A DNA stretch of 35,505 nucleotides from Candidatus Woesebacteria bacterium RIFCSPLOWO2_01_FULL_39_10 (GCA_001793015.1 MGHC01000011.1:18604-54108); one strand, 5' to 3'. Numbered from the stretch's first letter, positions 24,420-32,348 are shown. A program made the numbers and translations. Notes: generated by a model not told the origin, from the letters alone.

Positions 24420-24441
24420 ATGCAATAGTGTGTGGCAATAT

Positions 24442-25479
24442 ATGGATGATAAAAGACAGAAACCTAATATTTTAAGAAGAATATTTAAAACCAGAAGACG
24501 ATTAATTCTTGTTTTGGTAATAATCGTTGTAGCAATATTAGGAGCAAGATTTATTGTATCAGGAAGAAACGGTGAGGTTGAAACTGCACGAGTATACAAA
24601 GGTACAGTACAAGAGGAATTGATTTTATCAGGAGAAATCAGAGCAGAGGAACACGCGAGTCTTTCCTTTCTTTCTTCAGGGGAACTTAATTTTGTGGGTG
24701 TGGCAGAGGGGCAAGTTGCTAAAAAAGGAGAGGTTTTGGCTAAATTAGATTCCACCAATACTCAACAAACATTTTTGCAGGCAGAGTCAGATCTGCGAAG
24801 GTATGATGCATCGTTAGCCAAAACATACGACGATGTTCAAGGACACGAAAATGATGAAAGTTTTAATCAACGTGAAACAAGAACGATTGCTGAAACAAAT
24901 AGAGATAAAGCCTATAGAGCTTATGTAATTGCGCGAAAAAATTTGACAAGCTTATCCCTTAAGGCACCGTTTGATGGAGTGGTCACAAATATTACACATC
25001 CTTTCACAGGAATAAATACGACCCTTACTGAGTCTCAAATTGAAATTGTTAATCCAAAAACAATTTATTTTGCGGTTAGCGCAGACCAATCAGAAGTTAC
25101 AGATTTAAAAATCGGTCAAAAAGTAAAAGTTGTACTTGATCCATTTTCAGATGAGGAAATAGAAGGCGAAGTTATTTATATAAGTTTTACCCCAAAATCG
25201 GGTGAGGTGGGAACAATATACGAGGTTAAAGTGAAGTTATCTTCAAATATCAATATACAAAAAGTAAGAATAGGTATGTCTGGTGACGCAAAATTTATAC
25301 TTATCGAAAAAGACGCTGTTTTGTTTGTGCCTCCTAATTTTGTTAAAACAGATGCAAAAGGAAGATATGTAAATCTTGGAAAAAAGAATAATAAAGTATA
25401 CGTAAAAACTGGTTTAGAGGGGGAAAAAAGAATTGAAATTAAGGGAGACATAAAAGAGGGCGACATGGTATATGATTAA
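24442..25479 (+). CDS. periplasmic-adaptor-like (MacA/HlyD family) subunit of an ABC exporter
   Basis: A 345-residue membrane fusion protein: basic N-terminus, one helix (about 18-38), then beta-barrel, lipoyl and coiled-coil segments. VAEGQVAKKGEVLAKLD and SLKAPFDGVVTNI are the two lipoyl halves, with a helical hairpin (about 100-145) between. I start at ATG 24442; a longer frame from 24367 would run through the terminator hairpin. The next two genes encode the ATPase and permease, with an 8-nt overlap to the first. In a cell with a single membrane, as expected for this lineage, the adaptor would work outside the membrane without a TolC partner, as in Gram-positive MacAB-like systems. Confidence 0.8.
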   Translation: MDDKRQKPNILRRIFKTRRRLILVLVIIVVAILGARFIVSGRNGEVETARVYKGTVQEELILSGEIRAEEHASLSFLSSGELNFVGVAEGQVAKKGEVLAKLDSTNTQQTFLQAESDLRRYDASLAKTYDDVQGHENDESFNQRETRTIAETNRDKAYRAYVIARKNLTSLSLKAPFDGVVTNITHPFTGINTTLTESQIEIVNPKTIYFAVSADQSEVTDLKIGQKVKVVLDPFSDEEIEGEVIYISFTPKSGEVGTIYEVKVKLSSNINIQKVRIGMSGDAKFILIEKDAVLFVPPNFVKTDAKGRYVNLGKKNNKVYVKTGLEGEKRIEIKGDIKEGDMVYD

Positions 25480-26149
25480 GTTAGTAAATGTATGCAAATC
25501 TTATTTTTTGGGAGATGAGGAAGTTAAAGCAGTATGCAATATAAATTTAGAAATTAAAGACAAAGATTATATTGGAATATTAGGTACATCAGGTTCTGGA
25601 AAATCTACACTTATGTACCTTATTGGTTTACTTGAGCAGCCTACTTCCGGAAAAGTTATTTTAGAGGGAAAAGATGTATCTAAACTTTCTGATACCGATC
25701 TTTCCAAGATTCGTAATAAGACAGTTGGATTTGTTTTTCAGCAGTTTAATCTAATAAATCGATTTACAGTTCTTGAGAACGTTTTACTTCCTACTAAATA
25801 CAGCAAGCGCGATCTCGACTTTGATCCAATAAAGCGTGCGGATGAGTTACTCACTCACTTTGGAATATTTGATAGAAGGAATTTTTTCCCAAACAAGATT
25901 TCTGGAGGGCAGCAACAAAGAGTAGCAATAGCGAGGGCACTTATTATGAAACCGAAAGTAATTCTTGCGGATGAGCCGACAGGAAATTTGGATAGTAAAA
26001 CTGGGGATGAGATTATCAAACTTCTTAGCTCTTTGAATAAGGAGTTGGGTGTAACAGTAATTATTGTTACTCATGAGAAAGAAATTGCAAAAAAGACCAA
26101 AAGGCGAATATATATTAAGGATGGGAAAATTGTTGAGAAGTATCTATAA
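25472..26149 (+). CDS. ABC transporter ATP-binding protein (MacB/LolD-type)
   Basis: A 225-residue ATPase of the MacB/LolD/FtsE group. Walker A is GTSGSGKST near residue 35, the signature is SGGQQQR, Walker B is [13 protein letters not shown] and the switch His is in IVTHEK. Its length and the 'TGNLDS' segment are typical of this group, which powers FtsX-fold permeases. It overlaps the adaptor gene by 8 nt and is followed 4 nt later by the permease gene. Confidence 0.92.
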   Translation: MIKLVNVCKSYFLGDEEVKAVCNINLEIKDKDYIGILGTSGSGKSTLMYLIGLLEQPTSGKVILEGKDVSKLSDTDLSKIRNKTVGFVFQQFNLINRFTVLENVLLPTKYSKRDLDFDPIKRADELLTHFGIFDRRNFFPNKISGGQQQRVAIARALIMKPKVILADEPTGNLDSKTGDEIIKLLSSLNKELGVTVIIVTHEKEIAKKTKRRIYIKDGKIVEKYL

Positions 26150-26153
26150 GATT

Positions 26154-27368
26154 ATGAAAATACAAAATGGTTGGCATTTAGTCAAGGCAGCTCTTGAGGG
26201 TTTCAAGAGAAATAAGGTAAGGAGTTTATTAACATCACTTGGAATTATGATTGGTGTACTCTCTGTGGTTCTTCTAATAGCACTTGGGTTAGGACTTAAA
26301 AATTATTTAAGACAGCAGTTTGAAAGCTTGGGAGCAAATTTAGTAATTATTTTTCCTGGAAATATTTCTTCAAGTGAAGAAGGTGGGGGAATTGCGAATT
26401 TCGGACCGGGGTTTGCAGGGGGTGCTGACTTTGACGAGAAAGATTACTTGAGCTTAACTCGTATAAGCGAAGCAGATTATGTCGTTCCCTTGTTTATGAA
26501 AAGTAGCGTGATTGAGTCTGAGACAGAAAGGAAATTTGGATATTTCATGGGCACAAATGAACAAGCTTTTAAAATACTGAATTTAGAAACATTAGAGGGA
26601 AAGTTTTTTACAAAAAGCGATTTAACAGCACGGACAAAAGTTGCGGTCTTGGGGCAAAACCTGGCCGACGGTCTTTATGAAGATTCGAAAGACGCTGTAG
26701 GGAAAACAATAAGGGTTGGTGAACAGCGTTTTAAAGTAATAGGAGTAGCCAAAAAAAAGGGTGATCGTGAGCAAGACAATGGTGTTATAACTCCCTACAA
26801 AACCTCTTTTGGAACACTAAATTCTGGTAAAACCTTTTTTACAATTTATTTGGGTACAACAGATGAGAAGAGCATTGAAGTGATTAAAAGACGGGCTGAG
26901 GAGATACTTCTTAAACGCTACAAAAAAGGGGACTTCACAGTTACCGAGCAAACTGAGATTCTTTCAACGGTTAATCAAATATTTTCAATTGTAAACGCGA
27001 TACTTGTGGCTATTGGATCAATATCACTTTTGGTTGGAGGAATTGGCATAATGAATATCATGTATGCTACAGTTACTGAACGTACTAAAGAAGTCGGTAT
27101 TAGACGGGCTGTTGGAGCAACTCAGTGGGATATTTTAAAGCAATTTTTGACTGAAAGTGTTCTTCTTTCAATTTTCGGAGGTAGTCTAGGATTGATCATC
27201 GCATCATTAATAGTATTGATTGTTCGTAGATTTTTCCCGGTCTCTCTTAATCTTTTGGCAGTATTTATAGCAATAGCCGTTTCTTCAGGAATTGGAATAT
27301 TTTTTGGAGTATTCCCCGCCCGTCGCGCAGCAAAGCTTCCGCCGATTGAGGCTATTCGGTACGAATAG
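26154..27368 (+). CDS. ABC transporter permease, FtsX/MacB fold
   Basis: A 404-residue permease: a first helix (about 20-45, in KVRSLLTSLGIMIGV), a large MacB_PCD-type extracytoplasmic domain to about 280, then three helices in the FtsX domain with the signature GIGIMNIMYATVTERTKEVG and RRAVGAT. The C-terminus PPIEAIRYE is the usual family ending. I start at ATG 26154, 4 nt after the ATPase stop. With its partners it should export or release a peptide, lipid or drug; the substrate is unknown. A second copy of the C-terminal codons lies just downstream. Confidence 0.9.
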   Translation: MKIQNGWHLVKAALEGFKRNKVRSLLTSLGIMIGVLSVVLLIALGLGLKNYLRQQFESLGANLVIIFPGNISSSEEGGGIANFGPGFAGGADFDEKDYLSLTRISEADYVVPLFMKSSVIESETERKFGYFMGTNEQAFKILNLETLEGKFFTKSDLTARTKVAVLGQNLADGLYEDSKDAVGKTIRVGEQRFKVIGVAKKKGDREQDNGVITPYKTSFGTLNSGKTFFTIYLGTTDEKSIEVIKRRAEEILLKRYKKGDFTVTEQTEILSTVNQIFSIVNAILVAIGSISLLVGGIGIMNIMYATVTERTKEVGIRRAVGATQWDILKQFLTESVLLSIFGGSLGLIIASLIVLIVRRFFPVSLNLLAVFIAIAVSSGIGIFFGVFPARRAAKLPPIEAIRYE

Positions 27369-27370
27369 CC
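27350..27370 (+). other. perfect hairpin across the permease stop codon
   Basis: GGCTATTCG (27350-27358), GTA loop, CGAATAGCC (27362-27370); the stop TAG is inside the right arm. No T run follows. It may act as a 3' end stabiliser. Confidence 0.45.
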
Positions 27371-27372
27371 GA

Positions 27373-27395
27373 AATACTGAGCTTGTCGAAGTATT
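27373..27395. repeat. REP-like palindrome with GAGCTTGTCGA core
   Basis: AATACT (27373-27378) and AGTATT (27390-27395) flank the core GAGCTTGTCGA. A CTTCGACAAGCTCAG-type core recurs in intergenic repeats of many bacteria (recalled, not searched). It separates the permease stop from the vestigial copy of its C-terminus. Confidence 0.5.
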
Positions 27396-27416
27396 GAGGC
27401 AATACGCTACGAATAG
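27392..27416 (+). pseudogene. vestigial second copy of the MacB-type C-terminus
   Basis: ATTGAGGCAATACGC then TACGAATAG (27393-27416) encodes IEAIRYE and a stop. The true gene end encodes the same IEAIRYE and stop, but with different synonymous codons (GCT/GCA, ATT/ATA, CGG/CGC). A simple target duplication would copy bases exactly, so this is better read as the last codons of a lost tandem permease paralogue. Confidence 0.5.
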
Positions 27417-27464
27417 TTGTTAAGTGCAACTAGCTATGCCTTCAGTAATAATTAGGGTAATTTT

Positions 27465-27473
27465 TGCTATACT
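27465..27473 (+). promoter_or_regulatory. extended -10 promoter of the P1 peptidase gene (near-leaderless)
   Basis: TGC followed by TATACT (27468-27473). The predicted start at about 27480 is 2 nt before the ATG at 27482. No clear -35. Confidence 0.6.
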
Positions 27474-27481
27474 TTAAATAA

Positions 27482-28534
27482 ATGAATAATACTCTTACGG
27501 CGTTGAAAAGTGTTAAGGTTGGCCATTCCACACATCTTGATAAGATGACGGGTACTACTGTGGTACTTTTTGATAGAGATTTACCAGTTGCATATAAATG
27601 CTATGGAGGTTCTACGGGTACTTTTAATACAGATACGTTTCGTAATGGCAAGAGTGACAACAGAGCAAATGCAATATTTATATCAGGTGGTAGTTGGTCG
27701 GGCTTACAAGCTGCTGGAGAGATTATAAAACGATTAATTGAAAAAGAAATTGGTGAAAAAGTTTTTAAAATCATTAATCCTAATCTAACCGGAGCTATTG
27801 TTTTTGACTTAGGTACGAGAATCGAGAAATTTAATCCTTTGTATGGTAGAGAAGCAGTTGATAACGCTTCAGCTAATCCTGTGGAACGAGGTAATGTTGG
27901 TGCTGGAACTGGAACATCTGTGGGTAAGTTTCGATACTTTGATAATGGAAAGATATTTGCTGGGATGAAAGCAGGAGTGGGTTGTAGCCTAATAGATCTG
28001 AGTAACGGAGCTATTGTGAGTGCTTTATCTGTCGTAAATGCTATCGGTAATATTATTCTCCCTGACGGAAAAATTCTTGCTGGGAACAGAAATGTTGAAA
28101 AAGATGGAGAATTTCTTACATTTGAAAGTTTTTCGGATTTTGTAACCCAAAAAGAGACAAACACGACTATTACTGTTGTTGGAACAAACGTTAATCTTCA
28201 TACGCGTGAACATTATGAACGAGTTGCACATTTAGCTACACATGGACAGATAAGAGCAATAAATCCTGCGAATACAGGTCTTGATGGTGACACTGTATTT
28301 GTATTCTCAACGGAAGAAATAGATTCATTTATGTTCTCGGATGCAAAAACAAAAGCGCGAGGAAGTTATTGGAAAGATTTAGATGTAGATATTATTGGGC
28401 AGATTGCTGCAAAAGCAGTACAAGAAAGTATTTATGATGCATGTAGACAAGTAGATACAATCTCTCTCGAAGGCGCATACAAAGGAATAGTTCCGTCTAT
28501 CAAAGATTATAACCAAGAAACAAAATCACCTTAG
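27482..28534 (+). CDS. P1/S58 family self-processing peptidase (DmpA-like)
   Basis: A 350-residue cytoplasmic protein of the DmpA/L-aminopeptidase/D-esterase family. SGGSWSGLQAAGE near 68-80, NPVERGNVGAGTGTSVGK near 132-148 and MKAGVGCSL at 162-170 follow the family order. Members cut themselves before a Ser/Thr that becomes the N-terminal nucleophile of the second chain. Here the residue after GVG is C168, with S169 next, so the nucleophile may be Cys. Substrate unknown; related enzymes act on small peptides or D-amino acid esters. The stop codon lies inside the palindrome at 28526-28540. Confidence 0.75.
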   Translation: MNNTLTALKSVKVGHSTHLDKMTGTTVVLFDRDLPVAYKCYGGSTGTFNTDTFRNGKSDNRANAIFISGGSWSGLQAAGEIIKRLIEKEIGEKVFKIINPNLTGAIVFDLGTRIEKFNPLYGREAVDNASANPVERGNVGAGTGTSVGKFRYFDNGKIFAGMKAGVGCSLIDLSNGAIVSALSVVNAIGNIILPDGKILAGNRNVEKDGEFLTFESFSDFVTQKETNTTITVVGTNVNLHTREHYERVAHLATHGQIRAINPANTGLDGDTVFVFSTEEIDSFMFSDAKTKARGSYWKDLDVDIIGQIAAKAVQESIYDACRQVDTISLEGAYKGIVPSIKDYNQETKSP

Positions 28535-28540
28535 AGGTGA
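28526..28540. repeat. left palindrome flanking the transposase gene
   Basis: TCACCT-TAG-AGGTGA, 6-bp arms and 3-nt loop. It supplies the stop of the upstream peptidase gene. CACCTTAGAGGTGA (28527-28540) is found in exact reverse complement at 29289-29302, on the other side of the transposase gene. Confidence 0.65.
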
Positions 28541-28547
28541 AAGCCTA

Positions 28548-28576
28548 TTTACACGTTTGGTATTTTAGATTAAATT
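28548..28576 (+). promoter_or_regulatory. promoter of the transposase gene (leaderless)
   Basis: TTTACA (28548-28553), 17 nt, TAAATT (28571-28576). The predicted start coincides with the A of the ATG at 28583. Confidence 0.55.
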
Positions 28577-28582
28577 TAAGTT

Positions 28583-29260
28583 ATGCCAGGTAGAGGAGTT
28601 CCTCTTGTAAACGATGAGATTTATCACGTTGTTAATCGAGGAATTGCTTCACAACCTATATTCTTTAACAAAAAAGATTATGAGCGAAAAATTGCTACTA
28701 TTTCCTATTATCAACATGCGTACCCGCCATTAAGGTATTCCTTCTTTATTCGTTTACCAAAAGATAGAAGGCTGGAAATTATTGAAAAGTTTAAGAAAAA
28801 AGGCGATATCTTAGTAGAGATTATTGCTTATTGTTTGATGCCGAATCATTTACATCTTCTTTTGAAACAAAAAAGTAATAATGGTATTTCCTCATTTATG
28901 AGTAATATTTCAAATAGCTACACACGTTATCTTAATGTCAAAAATAAAAGATTTGGACCAATTTATCAAGGAAAATTTAAAGCCGTACGAATAGAAACGG
29001 ATGAGCAACTTTTACATGTTCAACGTTATATCCATCTTAACCCTTATAGTTCGCACGTTGTAAGAGACATTGAAGAACTTGAAAAGTATCCTTACTTCTC
29101 ATTGTCGGAATATTTAGATAAGTCTTATTTAGATCTTTGCAATAAAGAATTGGTTTTGGGTTTTTTCAAGAATAAAAAGGCATACAAAAAATTTATTTAC
29201 AATCAGGCCGATTATCAGAGGAAGCTTGACGATATTAAGCATTTAACATTGGAGCGTTAG
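28583..29260 (+). mobile_element. REP-associated tyrosine transposase (Y1/HUH, IS200-like), CDS
   Basis: A 225-residue single-strand transposase of the Y1 family. It has the HUH motif in MPNHLHLLL (two His separated by Leu near residues 94-96), an upstream YHVVNRGI strand, and a candidate catalytic Tyr in the helix SNSYTRYLN. The NRFGPIYQGKF-type segment (here KRFGPIYQGKFKA) is characteristic of REP-associated transposases (RAYT). Such proteins nick short palindromes and are usually single-copy and domesticated. Mirrored palindromes flank the gene at 28526-28540 and 29289-29302, which fits. No partner tnpB is present. Confidence 0.85.
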
Positions 29261-29288
29261 TATCCTAACTCCAATGTGTGAACCTATC

Positions 29289-29302
29289 TCACCTCTAAGG
29301 TG
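29289..29302. repeat. right palindrome flanking the transposase gene
   Basis: TCACCTCTAAGGTG is the exact reverse complement of the left copy (28527-28540) and itself folds as CACCT-CTA-AGGTG. The pair encloses the transposase gene like a REP/inverted-REP unit. Confidence 0.65.
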
Positions 29303-29311
29303 CAGGTCCTC

Positions 29312-29341
29312 TTGTATTATTTCAAGCCTTTCTGCTACGAT
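29312..29341 (+). promoter_or_regulatory. promoter of the DPM1-GtrA gene (leaderless)
   Basis: TTGTAT (29312-29317), 18 nt, TACGAT (29336-29341) preceded by TGC. The predicted start at 29348 is 1 nt before the ATG at 29349. Confidence 0.5.
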
Positions 29342-29348
29342 TGATTTG

Positions 29349-30500
29349 ATGGAAAAAGTTGTAATTGTGATGGCTGCTTGGAATGAAGCAGAAAACATTA
29401 AAAGGATGATGGATACCTTATTTGAGGAGGTCTTTCCCAAAATCTCCGCTGACATGCATCTTCTTGTAGCAGACAATAATTCAACGGACGGAATGACCCA
29501 GATTGTGGAACAGGAAATGAGGAAAAGGGAAAATCTTCACATAGTCCAACAGGGCGAGAAAAAAGGTTTGGGTCATGCTTATGTGGCCGGTTTTAAATAC
29601 GCTGTAGCTAAATTAGGGGCTGATGCGGTTATGGAAATGGATGCTGATGGGCAGCACCCGCCGCAGTTTGTAAAACCTATGGTAGATGCATACTTAGGAG
29701 GAGCTGATTACGTTATTGGTTCTCGTTATATTCCAGGAGGATCTGTTCCAAAAGAATGGGCATTTTCAAGACGCTTCATAAGTTTCGCGGGCAATTTATT
29801 TATAAGACTAGTTTTACTTAAACCTTCCCTTCATGATTTAACAACCGGTTTCAGATTGACTAAAGTTAAAGGGGTTTTGGATAGAATTGACTTAGACAAT
29901 CTTATGGAGAGAGAAAGGTTCGCGTACAAAGTTGATCTTTTATACCAATCAATTAAAAATGCAAAAAAAGTAGTAGAAGTACCACTGGAATTTAGACCAA
30001 GGACAACTGATAAGTCAAAATTCAATACGAAAGAGATGATTGCAACTTTTAAAGTCGCAATAATTTTAGGAATCAAAGATAAAGCAAAGTTTATTAAATT
30101 TGGTACGGTCGGATTCGCAGGATATTTGGTAAATGCACTAGGACTTTACTTTTTTAGTAGATTTGATTGGCCGGAGCCTGTAATTTGGGCGGCAGCAACA
30201 GAACTTGCGATAATTAATAATTTTATATTCAACAATATCTGGACTTTCAAATCTGAGAAAATTACCGGACTTGGTCGTTTACTATACAAATTCTTACAGT
30301 TTAATTTAACTTCAACAGGCGCTTTGATTATTCAAACTGTTGTTGGAACAGCAGGTGTCTTTGTTTTTGGTCCAAACTCCCGTCAAATTCTTTTGCCATT
30401 TATAATTCTTTTCTTGGTACTTCCTTACAATTATTTCATGTACAACGTTGTCATTTGGAAGAGCTGGAATCTGGCAAAACTTCTGAAGAGGCAGTCCTAG
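29349..30500 (+). CDS. polyprenol-phosphate sugar synthase fused to GtrA-like membrane domain
   Basis: A 383-residue fusion. Residues 1-230 are a DPM1-like GT2 that moves a sugar from a nucleotide onto polyprenyl phosphate: AAWNEAENI, ADNNSTDG, MDADGQHPP (DAD motif), GSRYIPGG and TTGFR are all present. Residues about 250-375 are a four-helix GtrA-type domain (KFGTVGFAGYLVNALGLY), thought to help flip the lipid-linked sugar. It would supply donors to the GT-C enzymes in this window. A longer frame from 29274 exists, but it passes through the palindrome and the promoter, so ATG 29349 is preferred. Its last 50 nt overlap the convergent gene at 30451. Confidence 0.87.
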   Translation: MEKVVIVMAAWNEAENIKRMMDTLFEEVFPKISADMHLLVADNNSTDGMTQIVEQEMRKRENLHIVQQGEKKGLGHAYVAGFKYAVAKLGADAVMEMDADGQHPPQFVKPMVDAYLGGADYVIGSRYIPGGSVPKEWAFSRRFISFAGNLFIRLVLLKPSLHDLTTGFRLTKVKGVLDRIDLDNLMERERFAYKVDLLYQSIKNAKKVVEVPLEFRPRTTDKSKFNTKEMIATFKVAIILGIKDKAKFIKFGTVGFAGYLVNALGLYFFSRFDWPEPVIWAAATELAIINNFIFNNIWTFKSEKITGLGRLLYKFLQFNLTSTGALIIQTVVGTAGVFVFGPNSRQILLPFIILFLVLPYNYFMYNVVIWKSWNLAKLLKRQS

Positions 30501-30711
30501 ATCCCTCGCCCCCTGATTCAGAGTCATAGACAGTTCCCGTATTCGAAGCCTGTGTAATGTTTCTTGAAGGACAATCTGGGTCGGGGCAAACTTCTCTCGC
30601 AGGAAAATGTACTACTCCACAGCCTTGACAATTTGATCCCTCGAGCCTAAGAAAGGGACCTTGCAGTCTTTTCCAACGTGCTGGTGAAAATGAAGTATTT
30701 GGTCTTTCCAC
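30451..30711 (-). CDS. small zinc-ribbon protein (DUF35 N-terminal-like)
   Basis: 86 residues. RWKRLQGPFLRLEGSNCQG then CGVVHFPAREVC, with C28, C31, C42 and C47, is the rubredoxin-like zinc ribbon seen at the start of DUF35 proteins. The OB-fold that normally follows is absent; instead there is a Ser/Glu-rich tail. DUF35 proteins usually pair with thiolases in lipid chemistry, and none is visible here. It starts at GTG 30711, where a TAATAT hexamer predicts a start exactly on the G. Its last 50 nt overlap the convergent DPM1-GtrA gene. Confidence 0.6.
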   Translation of the reverse strand: MERPNTSFSPARWKRLQGPFLRLEGSNCQGCGVVHFPAREVCPDPDCPSRNITQASNTGTVYDSESGGEGSRTASSEVLPDSSSSK

Positions 30712-30717
30712 TCTGGA

Positions 30718-30723
30718 ATATTA
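30718..30723 (-). promoter_or_regulatory. -10 element of the zinc-ribbon gene (leaderless)
   Basis: On the minus strand TAATAT (30723-30718) ends 7 nt before the GTG start at 30711. No convincing -35. Confidence 0.4.
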
Positions 30724-30788
30724 GTCGTATGACAAGTACAAGCCCCACGTTTTTCTTGATATCCTATTATCTTTTCATCCTAACATCT

Positions 30789-31946
30789 TCAAAGAAGAGG
30801 GGCCCAGTCGGAGATAGGCATAACGTTTTGGGAGATATAGGCGAGAGAAAAAAGATAGATTGGAATTATAAGAACAATCATTGCCAATTTAAATTCCTTC
30901 TTGACGATTGTTTCGGAAAAAGCGGCAAGCAAAAATGGAACTATCGGAAGAGAGTATCGGATAAGGTCCCTATGAGATACGAAAAGTATGGATACAAAAA
31001 ATACTCCCACAAACCATGCAAGCTGATTTTCCTTCATCTTTATTAACTTGATTAGTCCCAGGAGCCCGAAAAGATATACAAAAATTATCTCCTCTAACCA
31101 AAATGTACCTACCCAGGGTTGGCTGTAGTTAAATATCTGGAAGGGAGGAAAGAAAAGGTGAATATTGTCTCCTGAGTGAAAATAAGCCAGAAAATCGTCA
31201 AGCTGAACTTTATAAAACACAAAAATGACAATAAGTGCAAGTGGAATGATAAATATTGAAAGATAACTTTTTATATTTATCGAAGGAAGTAACTTAGTAA
31301 TAGCTGTTGTAGCCGCCTTCTTCAAAATCGGAAAAGTTAAGGCCAGGAAAAGCGCCACAAAAAGTAGTATCCCTGGAGATTTCGTAAGTTGCGCTAGGCC
31401 TCCCCAAAAACCTGCAGCCAGATACTTTTGTTTTCTAAAGTAATAAAAAGTTGCAATGATTGCAGCGATAAATAATGGTTCAGGAGAGCCCACCGATCGG
31501 ATAATTAACCATCTTGCCGGAAAAATTAAAAAAACTGTCGTCATCCATAAAGCATCTTTTTTATCAACGAAACCTTGGATAAAGAGATAAAAAAAGTAAG
31601 CTGCCAAAATCGAGGATACGCCTGTAACGAAAAGCATTGCATAAGGAAACCCTAAAAACGTTGCGAATGCTTTTATAAGAAGGGGGTATAGGGGAAAGTG
31701 CGCAGCATAATATTCGTTTGGAAGTCCAAAAGAAAAATTACTTACAAGATTCGGGTTATAGAGAGTTTTTGCAACGACAATATAAAGAGGCCCATCATAA
31801 TTAGCGACAATTGTGGCCATACCATCGTCAGGAAGCGGTATACCCCAGACAGATTCAAGTCGCAGAAAAAATGGTAGCCAAATGATAAAAATAGAGAGGA
31901 CAGAAAGAATAGTGAGAGCAATAACTAACCTAAATTTTGAAGCCAT
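30789..31946 (-). CDS. GT-C-type membrane protein (PIG-V/GT39-like mannosyltransferase-like)
   Basis: A 385-residue polytopic protein with about ten hydrophobic helices. The first long loop after helix 1 contains NYDGPLYIVVAK, and HFPLYPLLIKAF follows; both resemble the PIG-V/GPI-mannosyltransferase-2-like group of GT-C enzymes. These use polyprenyl-phosphate sugars outside the membrane. RSVGSPEPLFI and GLAQLTKSPG fit the same group. The acceptor and sugar are unknown. A hexamer TATATC about 10 nt before the start may be its -10. Confidence 0.65.
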   Translation of the reverse strand: MASKFRLVIALTILSVLSIFIIWLPFFLRLESVWGIPLPDDGMATIVANYDGPLYIVVAKTLYNPNLVSNFSFGLPNEYYAAHFPLYPLLIKAFATFLGFPYAMLFVTGVSSILAAYFFYLFIQGFVDKKDALWMTTVFLIFPARWLIIRSVGSPEPLFIAAIIATFYYFRKQKYLAAGFWGGLAQLTKSPGILLFVALFLALTFPILKKAATTAITKLLPSINIKSYLSIFIIPLALIVIFVFYKVQLDDFLAYFHSGDNIHLFFPPFQIFNYSQPWVGTFWLEEIIFVYLFGLLGLIKLIKMKENQLAWFVGVFFVSILFVSHRDLIRYSLPIVPFLLAAFSETIVKKEFKLAMIVLIIPIYLFSLAYISQNVMPISDWAPLL

Positions 31947-31985
31947 TTGAGAAAATGATATAACGTTTGGAGAACTTAAACAAGA

Positions 31986-32348
31986 TTAGCTGACTTCCGC
32001 GAACTCTCCGTCTAAAAGTAGATAATAAATTTTAACAACAAGACCTGGATATTTGTTATTAATTTCATCTCTGGCCTTTCTTAAATCTTCTGCATGTCTT
32101 TCTGGAGTACTTTCAGCACCGTATGCTCCACAATCCTCATGATGTATTAGGTGGACTTCTTTAATTGAATGAAGTCTTACCGAAATATCTATCTGATTCA
32201 TTATTGTTGGGAGATCCTTTGTAGCTCCTGCAAAACCGACATAGTCGAAAGTTTTATTTGTGAAGTTTTTATCTAGCCAATTTCGAATATGTTTCTGAAA
32301 TCGGAAGTCTATACAAGAAACTATAATTGCGTCACAGTTATGAGCCAT
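31986..32348 (-). CDS. short beta-carbonic-anhydrase-like protein
   Basis: 120 residues, far shorter than ordinary beta-carbonic anhydrases (about 200). The zinc-site motifs are kept: SCIDFRF with C12, D14 and R16, and HHEDCGAYG with H70 and C73. The C-D-R and H-x2-C patterns are those of the active enzyme, but the helices and C-terminal part used for dimer contact are trimmed. It may hydrate CO2 or have another metal-dependent role. It has a strong promoter of its own just upstream. Confidence 0.75.
   Translation of the reverse strand: MAHNCDAIIVSCIDFRFQKHIRNWLDKNFTNKTFDYVGFAGATKDLPTIMNQIDISVRLHSIKEVHLIHHEDCGAYGAESTPERHAEDLRKARDEINNKYPGLVVKIYYLLLDGEFAEVS

Noticed and set aside
24367-24441. 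Longer N-terminus for the MacA-like protein
   Set aside because: The extra 25 codons would be translated through the terminator hairpin and T7 run, and they precede the normal charged N-terminus and helix.
28583-29260. A complete IS200/IS605 element with tnpB
   Set aside because: Only one Y1-type gene is present, no tnpB or guide RNA region is visible, and the flanks are mirrored palindromes as in REP/RAYT units.
29274-29348. Longer N-terminus for the DPM1-GtrA protein
   Set aside because: It would translate the right palindrome and the promoter; the conserved GT2 strand begins at MEKVVIVMAAWNE.
30678-31046. Plus-strand 122-residue frame
   Set aside because: It is antisense to the end of the PIG-V-like membrane gene and its low-complexity basic sequence has no domain features.
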